Assembly: GCA_002340515.1 (NCBI GenBank)
Contig: DDMF01000004.1
Coordinates: 32,427 to 53,403, forward strand
Length of the DNA: 20,977 nt
Direction of reading: 5' to 3'
Source of the DNA: Rhodobacteraceae bacterium UBA2553
GTDB lineage: Bacteria; Pseudomonadota; Alphaproteobacteria; Rhodobacterales; Rhodobacteraceae
Under the pieces are notes generated by a model. That model was not told the origin of the DNA and did not search any database. It saw only the letters and a program-made list of their open reading frames with translations. Shown piece by piece: positions 15,908 to 20,977 of the stretch. Within the stretch, counting starts at the first letter, position 1, and each line of letters starts with the position of its first letter. The translations under genes were made by a program, and so were the position numbers.

Positions 15908-17065
15908 ATGTCCACCATCACACCCAAGGTCTCGATCGGCCCGCAAGGGCAATTTCTCACCCTGACCACCGCAGGTAGATCAGCGCGCTTTCACGCCATC
16001 TGGCTGCGTGATAACGCATGGGACGAAGACACCCGTGCGTTGGGCAATGGCCAGCGTTTGATTGCGTTACGTGACATTCCGGCGGGTACGAAAATTGGTG
16101 CGGCCAGCATAAATGCCAACCAACTTGAGGTCCGTTTTGAACCTGAGGGCAAAACGGTACATTTTGATCTGAGCTGGTTGATGGAAAACTGCTATGACCA
16201 GCCCTTGCCGACCCAGCGCGGCTGGCTGGGTCCGCGCATCCGGCCATGGAACAGCGATTTGATGGGTGACGTGCCGGTTGGTGATTTTGCAGAGCTGTCG
16301 AAACGCGGCGCGGCCTTGCAAGATTGGTTGGACAAGGTCGCGAGGTACGGCTTTGGCAAAGTGATAAACGGCCCAATTGAGGACGGTGCGCTGTTTAAGA
16401 TCGTCGACCTGTTTGGCTTTGTGCGCGAGACCAATTACGGAAAGCATTTTGAGGTGCGCACCGAGGTGAACCCCACCAATTTGGCCTTTACCGGGCTGGG
16501 TTTGCAGGCGCATACCGATAATCCCTACCGTGATCCGGTGCCCTCGCTTCAGGTGCTTTACTGCCTGCAAAGCTCGGCCGCGGGCGGTGAGAATATGGTG
16601 GTGGACGGCTTTGCCGCGGCTCTTCGATTGCGCGATGAAAATGAGGCATATTTCGACGTGCTGGCAGATCACTGCGCGCGATTTGAATATGCGGGGGAAG
16701 AGGATGTTTGCCTGACGTCCCGCCGCCCAATGATCGAACTCGCCCCTGACGGTGAACTGGTCGGCATGCGTTTCAACAACCGATCTTTGGCCGCTGTGAC
16801 GGACGTGCCATTTGACAAGATGGCCGACTATTACGCCGCCTATCGCCGCTTGGGTGAAATCATTGACGATGAAGCGATGGAGGTGACCTTCCGCCTGAAC
16901 CCTGGCGAGGGGTTCATTGTCGACAACACCCGCGTTTTGCATGCCCGCAAGGGGTATTCCGGCGAGGGTACGCGGTGGCTTCAGGGGTGTTATTCCGACA
17001 AAGACGGGCTGCGTTCAACCTATGACGCGATGACCCGTCGCACGCAAAAGGAGGCCGCAGAATGA
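15908..17065 (+). CDS. tmpA: 2-(trimethylamino)ethylphosphonate dioxygenase TmpA-like (Fe(II)/2-oxoglutarate oxygenase)
   Basis: A 385-residue non-heme iron oxygenase. TmpA hydroxylates 2-(trimethylamino)ethylphosphonate at C1, using O2 and 2-oxoglutarate. The chain has the gamma-butyrobetaine hydroxylase plan: an N-terminal small domain (residues 8-95; WLRDN at 32-36) and a C-terminal TauD/TfdA barrel. The iron triad is His202 and Asp204 in AHTDNPYRDP plus His345 in NTRVLHARKGYSG; Arg356 in GTRWLQG likely binds 2-oxoglutarate. The cysteine cluster that follows WLRDN in eukaryotic butyrobetaine hydroxylase and binds zinc is absent here (NAWDEDTRALGNGQR instead). Alone, the protein could be called butyrobetaine hydroxylase. 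The immediate ATGA overlap with an HD oxygenase gene makes TmpA the better call. AAGGAA precedes the start. Confidence 0.85.
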   Translation: MSTITPKVSIGPQGQFLTLTTAGRSARFHAIWLRDNAWDEDTRALGNGQRLIALRDIPAGTKIGAASINANQLEVRFEPEGKTVHFDLSWLMENCYDQPLPTQRGWLGPRIRPWNSDLMGDVPVGDFAELSKRGAALQDWLDKVARYGFGKVINGPIEDGALFKIVDLFGFVRETNYGKHFEVRTEVNPTNLAFTGLGLQAHTDNPYRDPVPSLQVLYCLQSSAAGGENMVVDGFAAALRLRDENEAYFDVLADHCARFEYAGEEDVCLTSRRPMIELAPDGELVGMRFNNRSLAAVTDVPFDKMADYYAAYRRLGEIIDDEAMEVTFRLNPGEGFIVDNTRVLHARKGYSGEGTRWLQGCYSDKDGLRSTYDAMTRRTQKEAAE

Positions 17066-17646
17066 AGCCCGATATCAACGCGTTGACACCTGAAAATATC
17101 GTCGCATTTATCGGTGGGATCTTTGAACGCCGTGGGGATGAGGAGTATTTGGGCGAGCCTGTAACGATGGCTGAACATATGCTGCAGGGCGCCACCATCG
17201 CCGAGCAAAACGGGCAGTCCGAAGAGATCATTGTCGGCGCACTGCTGCACGACATTGGTCATTTTACATCCGAATTTGGAACCTACCACCCTGATGACAC
17301 CGAAGATCGTCACCACGAGGATGCGGGTGCTGAGGTGTTGGAGCAGTTTTTTCCCAGCGTGATCACCGATTGCGTGCGGTATCACGTGGCGGCCAAACGG
17401 TATCTTTGCGCCACCAAGCCCGAATATTTCGCGCGCCTATCGCCCGCATCTGCCCATACGCTTGAGCTTCAGGGTGGGCCGATGAATGAGGCGGAGGTGG
17501 CGGAGTTTGCAGCCAATCCTAACCTCAAACAAATCATCGCGGTGCGCTATCTGGATGAGGCGGGAAAGCGTGATGATATGGAGACGCCCGACTATTGGCA
17601 TTTTGCGCCGATGGTGCAGCGGATGGTGGATCGCCACTGCGGGTGA
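17062..17646 (+). CDS. tmpB: HD-domain mixed-valent di-iron oxygenase TmpB-like (C-P bond cleavage)
   Basis: A 194-residue HD-domain oxygenase of the PhnZ type. It should cleave the C-P bond of 1-hydroxy-2-(trimethylamino)ethylphosphonate to give glycine betaine and phosphate. Metal and substrate residues line up with PhnZ at a nearly constant offset: Tyr29 and Glu32 (YLGE; equivalents of PhnZ Tyr24/Glu27), His39, His63-Asp64, His67, His85, His108, Lys112, Ser130 and Asp165. The Tyr/Glu pair near the N-terminus separates oxygenases from ordinary HD phosphohydrolases, so the usual label of phosphohydrolase would be wrong. It overlaps tmpA by four bases and has AAGGAGG 7 bases before its ATG. 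PhnZ itself acts on aminoethylphosphonate; the TmpA partner argues for the trimethyl substrate. Confidence 0.87.
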   Translation: MKPDINALTPENIVAFIGGIFERRGDEEYLGEPVTMAEHMLQGATIAEQNGQSEEIIVGALLHDIGHFTSEFGTYHPDDTEDRHHEDAGAEVLEQFFPSVITDCVRYHVAAKRYLCATKPEYFARLSPASAHTLELQGGPMNEAEVAEFAANPNLKQIIAVRYLDEAGKRDDMETPDYWHFAPMVQRMVDRHCG

Positions 17647-17652
17647 AGCACG

Positions 17653-17704
17653 CTGGGGGTTTCACACCCCCAGACCCCCGTGAGGTATTTTGGCAAGAAA
17701 AAGG
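17653..17704. repeat. Hairpin plus recurrent-looking Rhodobacteraceae intergenic motif
   Basis: CTGGGGGT (17653-17660) and ACCCCCAG (17666-17673) form a perfect 8-bp stem with loop TTCAC. It is followed by ACCCCCGTGAGG and TATTTTGGCAAGAAAAAGG. From memory, very similar strings follow many genes in roseobacter genomes. The hairpin starts 6 bases after the tmpB stop and may end its transcript, though no direct T-run follows the stem. Only one copy is in the window, so its repetitiveness cannot be shown here. Confidence 0.5.
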
Positions 17705-17726
17705 ACGGGAAACCTGCCCGCCCTTT
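17697..17726 (-). terminator. Terminator of ilvD
   Basis: On the minus strand, AAAGGGCGGG (17726-17717) pairs with CCCGTCCTTT (17709-17700) with one mismatch, across a 7-base loop, and runs into TTTTTC. It lies 22 bases after the ilvD stop codon. It shares the intergenic motif described just upstream on the plus strand. Confidence 0.7.
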
Positions 17727-17748
17727 CAAAACTCTAAAACCGCAGCAA

Positions 17749-19584
17749 TCAGTCGATCACGCGCACCGCACCTTTGGCAGCAGAGGACGCAAGCATCGCA
17801 TAGGCCTTCAGCGCCTTGGACACTTTGCGTTTGCGCGGCTTGGCAGGCACCCAGCCTTTGGCGTCTTGTGCCACCCGGCGTGCGGCCAGATCGTCATCGG
17901 ACACATCCAGATGGATGGTGCGGTTTGGAATGTCGATGATGATCTTATCGCCCTGCTCCACCAGACCAATCGCACCGCCTTCAGCGGCCTCTGGCGAAGC
18001 GTGGCCAATTGACAGACCGGACGTGCCACCCGAGAAACGACCGTCGGTCAGAAGGGCACAGTCTTTGCCCAGACCTTTGGATTTCAAATAGCTGGTTGGA
18101 TAGAGCATTTCCTGCATGCCCGGTCCACCACGTGGCCCTTCGTAACGGATCACAACCACGTCGCCTGCCTTGACTTTGCCGGTCAGGATATCGCTGACGG
18201 CGGCGTCCTGGCTTTCGCAAACATAGGCCGTTCCGGTGAACTTCAGGATGCTCGCATCCACGCCTGCGGTCTTTACGATACAACCTTCCAGCGCGATGTT
18301 GCCAAAGAGCACGGCCAATCCGCCATCTTGACTAAACGCGTGTTCTTTTGAGCGGATCACGCCATTTTCACGGTCGGTATCCAGCTCTTTGAACCGGTTC
18401 TCGGTCGAAAACGCCTCAACCGTGCGCACGCCACCGGGGGCGGCTTTGAACAGGCTTTCGGCCTCTGGATTGTTGGCGACCTTAATGTCCCATTTGGCAA
18501 TCGCCTCGCCCATGGAGCTTGAATGCACGGTCGCGCAGTCATTGTGCAAAAGACCCGCACGCGACAGTTCGCCCAAGATCGAGAAGATCCCGCCCGCTCG
18601 GTGCACATCTTCCATATGCACATTCTCGGTGTTGGGGGCAACTTTACACAGACAGGGCACCTTGCGGCTCAGCTGATCCATATGTGTCATGTTGAAGTCA
18701 ACTTCGCCTTCATGCGCAATCGCCAACAGGTGCAAGACGGTGTTGGTCGACCCACCCATCGCAATGTCCAGCGACATGGCGTTCTCAAACGCTTCAAAGG
18801 TTGCGATTTCACGCGGCAACAGGCCTTTTTCGTTCTCAACATAGTGGCGTTTGGTGATCTCAACGATCTTACGGCCCGCCTCAAGGAACAGATGCTTGCG
18901 ATCTGCGTGGGTCGCCAATGTGGATCCGTTGCCCGGCAGTGCGAGGCCCAGCGCCTCGGCCAGACAGTTCATCGAGTTGGCGGTAAACATGCCCGAGCAC
19001 GACCCGCAGGTGGGGCAGGCGTTTTCTTCGATGTGCTGAACCTGCTCATCCGTCAGATCTTCGCTTGCCGCAGCAACCATCGCATCCACGAGGTCGATCT
19101 TTTTGACATCAAGGTCGGCAAGGTCAATCTTGCCCGCTTCCATCGGACCACCAGACACAAAGATCACCGGGATGTTCAGGCGCATGGCGGCCATCATCAT
19201 GCCGGGAGTGATTTTATCGCAGTTCGAGATGCAGACCATCGCATCGGCGCAATGCGCGTTGACCATATATTCCACGCTATCGGCGATAATTTCGCGCGAC
19301 GGCAGGGAATACAGCATCCCGTCATGGCCCATCGCGATGCCATCATCCACCGCAATGGTGTTGAATTCCTTGGCAACACCACCCGCCGCTTCCACTTCGC
19401 GCGCAACCATCTGACCAAGGTCTTTCAGGTGCACGTGGCCCGGCACAAACTGAGTGAACGAATTGACAATGGCAATGATCGGCTTGCCGAAATCATCATC
19501 TGTCATCCCCGTTGCACGCCACAATCCGCGGGCACCCGCCATGTTACGACCATGGGTCGATGTTCTGGAACGGTAAGCTGGCAT
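17749..19584 (-). CDS. ilvD: Dihydroxy-acid dehydratase
   Basis: A 611-residue Fe-S enzyme that dehydrates 2,3-dihydroxy-isovalerate and -methylvalerate in valine, isoleucine and pantothenate synthesis. It aligns along its length with the E. coli type: MPAYRSRTSTHGRNMAGARG at the N-terminus, Asp81 in AVDDGIAMGHDGM, Cys122-Asp123-Lys124 in SNCDKITPG (cluster, magnesium and carboxylated lysine), Cys196 in CPTCGSCSGMF, and the catalytic serine in GRFSGGTSGLSIGH. The open frame begins 26 codons earlier, but family length and the MPxYRS start fix the ATG at 19584, with GAGAGG upstream. It stands alone rather than in an ilv operon and has its own terminator. It is unrelated in function to the tmp genes it converges with. 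Confidence 0.97.
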   Translation of the reverse strand: MPAYRSRTSTHGRNMAGARGLWRATGMTDDDFGKPIIAIVNSFTQFVPGHVHLKDLGQMVAREVEAAGGVAKEFNTIAVDDGIAMGHDGMLYSLPSREIIADSVEYMVNAHCADAMVCISNCDKITPGMMMAAMRLNIPVIFVSGGPMEAGKIDLADLDVKKIDLVDAMVAAASEDLTDEQVQHIEENACPTCGSCSGMFTANSMNCLAEALGLALPGNGSTLATHADRKHLFLEAGRKIVEITKRHYVENEKGLLPREIATFEAFENAMSLDIAMGGSTNTVLHLLAIAHEGEVDFNMTHMDQLSRKVPCLCKVAPNTENVHMEDVHRAGGIFSILGELSRAGLLHNDCATVHSSSMGEAIAKWDIKVANNPEAESLFKAAPGGVRTVEAFSTENRFKELDTDRENGVIRSKEHAFSQDGGLAVLFGNIALEGCIVKTAGVDASILKFTGTAYVCESQDAAVSDILTGKVKAGDVVVIRYEGPRGGPGMQEMLYPTSYLKSKGLGKDCALLTDGRFSGGTSGLSIGHASPEAAEGGAIGLVEQGDKIIIDIPNRTIHLDVSDDDLAARRVAQDAKGWVPAKPRKRKVSKALKAYAMLASSAAKGAVRVID

Positions 19585-19713
19585 CGTTTTTCGCCTCTCG
19601 CTGAAATTAGATCGCACAGGGATTAGCATCCTTGGCCGAGTGAGACCAGAGACGAGTTGCAATCAGCCCCGTCCGAGCCCTAGGGTCGCAAAGCATTTTG
19701 GGAAGGATCAGCC

Positions 19714-20052
19714 ATGCGGTTTCAGGATTTACGCGACGCCAATTCCATTCGCCGTACCGAATGGCCCGGCGATGACCAAGCCGACACAGCGTTTCGTGCG
19801 CTTGAGGTGGCGGGGGAGTTTGGCGAGGTGGCCGAAGCGGTAAAAAAGATGCTGCGCGCGGAACGCGGCATCAAAGGCTCCACGGCCACGTTGCAAGATG
19901 TGGCGGATGAAATGGCCGATGCAATCATTTCTTTGGATCTTCTGGCGGACCATCTGGGCATTGATTTGGGCGCGTCTGTCGCGCGAAAATTCAATAAGAC
20001 ATCACAGAAATACGGCCTGCACACACGGATACGAGAAGAGGGTGGGGTTTAG
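19714..20052 (+). CDS. MazG-type nucleoside triphosphate pyrophosphohydrolase
   Basis: A 112-residue single-domain all-alpha NTP pyrophosphatase. The metal-binding acidic pattern is visible as Glu31, Glu35 and Glu38 in EVAGEFGEVAEAVKK, and Glu66 and Asp69 in DEMADAIISLDLLA. These enzymes hydrolyse NTPs or modified nucleotides to the monophosphate and pyrophosphate, often as house-cleaning. At 112 residues it is about half the size of duplicated MazG, so it should act as a dimer or tetramer. GGAAGGA sits 6-8 bases before the ATG. It diverges from ilvD. A weak hairpin (about 20062-20076) followed by ATTTTTG after the stop may end its transcript. The substrate is unknown. The next 219 bases to the recombinase hold nothing I can name. 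Confidence 0.85.
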   Translation: MRFQDLRDANSIRRTEWPGDDQADTAFRALEVAGEFGEVAEAVKKMLRAERGIKGSTATLQDVADEMADAIISLDLLADHLGIDLGASVARKFNKTSQKYGLHTRIREEGGV

Positions 20053-20061
20053 GAGAAATGG

Positions 20062-20085
20062 TGCCTCAAGAGGGCATATTTTTGT
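20062..20085 (+). terminator. Weak terminator candidate after the MazG-like gene
   Basis: TGCC (20062-20065) can pair with GGCA (20073-20076), extended by a G-T pair, and is followed by TATTTTTG. The stem is short, so this is only suggestive. Confidence 0.25.
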
Positions 20086-20271
20086 GGGTCTATCTCATAA
20101 GTTACTGTAAAAAATCGAAATACTGATCAAGGGAATTTGGTTTCATTGGGCATTAAGTTCTACGGTTTGTTCTACACCACCAACATGGGTTTTTCTAGAT
20201 CGGCTGTAGCGGCTTGTGAGGCTGATAGGTGATGTTATGCGACCCACGCACCGCAGGATGCTTAATTGCCA

Positions 20272-20835
20272 TCAGATGGGCTTGTGTGCACTCTCTTTGG
20301 CCTTCAATGCACGATATACACTGACACGACTGATACCCATCTCATTGGCGATTTTCGTGGGACCAAGGCCCTGATTGTACAACTCCATGACTTTCACAGG
20401 ATCGATGGTTGGTTTTCGACCTTTGTAGATACCTTTTGCTTTTGCCTTGGCTATTCCTTCTGCTTGGCGCTTGCGAATGATGGAACGTTCGAACTCTGCA
20501 AATGCCCCCATGAGATGAAGTTGCAGTTTTGCGAAAGGATCATTGTTGGATGGTGAGAATGTCAGGTTTTCGGTTAGAAATGTGATTGATACGTTTTTGT
20601 CATTGAGGGTTTGGATGATGGATTGAAGATCACGTAGATCACGCGCCATCCGATCAATTGACCATACGATCACTTCATCACCATCACGGGCAAAATCGAT
20701 CATGCTTTGTAATTCTGGACGATCTTTTGCCGTTGCGCCTGAAAGTTTTTCTTCAAAGAGATTATCGAGCTTTCCCAAATCCTGTCGATCTAGATTTTGG
20801 TCGATTGAACTCACCCTTTTGTAGCCCAGCTTCAT
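20272..20835 (-). CDS. Small serine recombinase (resolvase/invertase family)
   Basis: A 187-residue site-specific recombinase of the Tn3-resolvase/DNA-invertase group. The catalytic domain shows Arg7 and nucleophile Ser9 in GYKRVSSIDQN, Arg39 in KDRPEL, and Asp61-Arg62 with Arg65 in WSIDRMARDL. A long helix (about residues 101-127, with ERSIIRKRQ) should carry the dimer interface. The C-terminal helix-turn-helix is at about 155-178 (LGPTKIANEMGISRVSVYRAL). GAGGAG lies 5 bases before the ATG. The gene is A+T-richer than its neighbours, which suggests acquisition. Immediately upstream are two inverted repeats that could be its binding sites. Whether it resolves plasmid or transposon copies or inverts a segment cannot be told; no transposase is in view. 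Confidence 0.93.
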   Translation of the reverse strand: MKLGYKRVSSIDQNLDRQDLGKLDNLFEEKLSGATAKDRPELQSMIDFARDGDEVIVWSIDRMARDLRDLQSIIQTLNDKNVSITFLTENLTFSPSNNDPFAKLQLHLMGAFAEFERSIIRKRQAEGIAKAKAKGIYKGRKPTIDPVKVMELYNQGLGPTKIANEMGISRVSVYRALKAKESAHKPI

Positions 20836-20880
20836 ATGTGCTCCTCGGATTGTTTCAGTTGGGTCTAGAGAAAAGAAAAC

Positions 20881-20921
20881 GGGTGTAACAATTAGAGAAT
20901 CACTACCCTATTGTTACACCC
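20881..20921. repeat. Perfect 12-bp inverted repeat upstream of the recombinase
   Basis: GGGTGTAACAAT (20881-20892) and ATTGTTACACCC (20910-20921) are exact inverse copies separated by 17 bases. The left arm lies about 45 bp upstream of the recombinase start, so the repeat overlaps its likely promoter. It could be a recombinase or repressor binding site, or a crossover site. Confidence 0.7.
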
Positions 20922-20936
20922 ATTTGTATCACGGTA

Positions 20937-20970
20937 TCTGTATCGTTTCAGTAGAATTATTTGATACAGA
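20937..20970. repeat. 34-bp dyad TCTGTATC-N18-GATACAGA
   Basis: TCTGTATC (20937-20944) and GATACAGA (20963-20970) are exact inverse copies in a 34-bp site, the length of res subsite II in Tn3-type systems. It lies 16 bp beyond the first repeat. A third subsite, if any, may lie past the window edge. Confidence 0.55.
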
Positions 20971-20977
20971 GTTAGTG

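Noticed and set aside
17062..17646. Ordinary HD phosphohydrolase (nucleotide hydrolase)
   Set aside because: The N-terminal Tyr-x-x-Glu pair, the extra histidines and the lysine/serine positions match HD oxygenases of the PhnZ type, and the gene overlaps an Fe/2OG oxygenase gene.
18523..19626. 367-codon plus-strand open frame
   Set aside because: It is antisense to ilvD, which is unmistakable on the other strand; the translation is rich in His, Arg and Gln like other shadows.
1..20977. CRISPR array, rRNA or prophage structural genes
   Set aside because: No regularly spaced repeats, rRNA segments or phage structural proteins were seen anywhere in the window.

Overview
The window looks like a chromosomal stretch of a marine Rhodobacterales (roseobacter-type) alphaproteobacterium. 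This rests on the gene families present (TRAP transporter with Tat-type binding protein, TupABC, TmpAB, stand-alone HyuA), moderate-to-high G+C coding sequence, tight ATGA-type overlaps, and an intergenic motif after tmpB that resembles one I associate with Rhodobacteraceae. The species cannot be named from sequence reading alone.

Layout. (1) 1-1330, minus: a TRAP transporter operon with the solute-binding protein first, then a strong hairpin, then the start of the small permease, which runs off the left edge. (2) 1331-1735: an A+T-rich regulatory gap holding a 43-bp nested dyad and several TTGACC elements. (3) 1736-6354, plus: a three-gene efflux operon (MarR regulator, RND adaptor, RND pump) closed by a strong terminator. 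(4) 6497-6570, minus: tRNA-Gly(TCC) with its own promoter. (5) 6709-8914, minus: a tungstate ABC importer in the order tupB-tupC-tupA, with a possible pseudoknot in its leader. (6) 9191-12470: a stand-alone hydantoinase/oxoprolinase A-type protein (minus), divergent from a membrane fatty acid desaturase (plus). (7) 12476-14809, minus: a Glu/Leu/Phe/Val dehydrogenase followed 12 bp later by a LysR regulator. (8) 14914-17646: a LysR regulator divergent from tmpA-tmpB. These two non-heme iron oxygenases should convert 2-(trimethylamino)ethylphosphonate to glycine betaine and phosphate. (9) 17749-20052: ilvD (minus), divergent from a small MazG-type pyrophosphohydrolase (plus). (10) 20272-20977: an A+T-richer segment with a small serine recombinase and two inverted repeats that look like its binding or recombination sites. 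This is probably the edge of an accessory element.

The most informative system is the LysR-tmpA-tmpB cluster. TmpA is easily misread as gamma-butyrobetaine hydroxylase and TmpB as a generic HD phosphohydrolase, but TmpB keeps the PhnZ-type Tyr/Glu pair and all HD-oxygenase ligand positions. No phosphonate importer is visible in the window. The other genes are ordinary metabolic, transport and resistance functions. The least expected non-coding signals are the 43-bp dyad at 1454-1496, the pseudoknot-compatible leader of tupB, and the paired dyads upstream of the recombinase.
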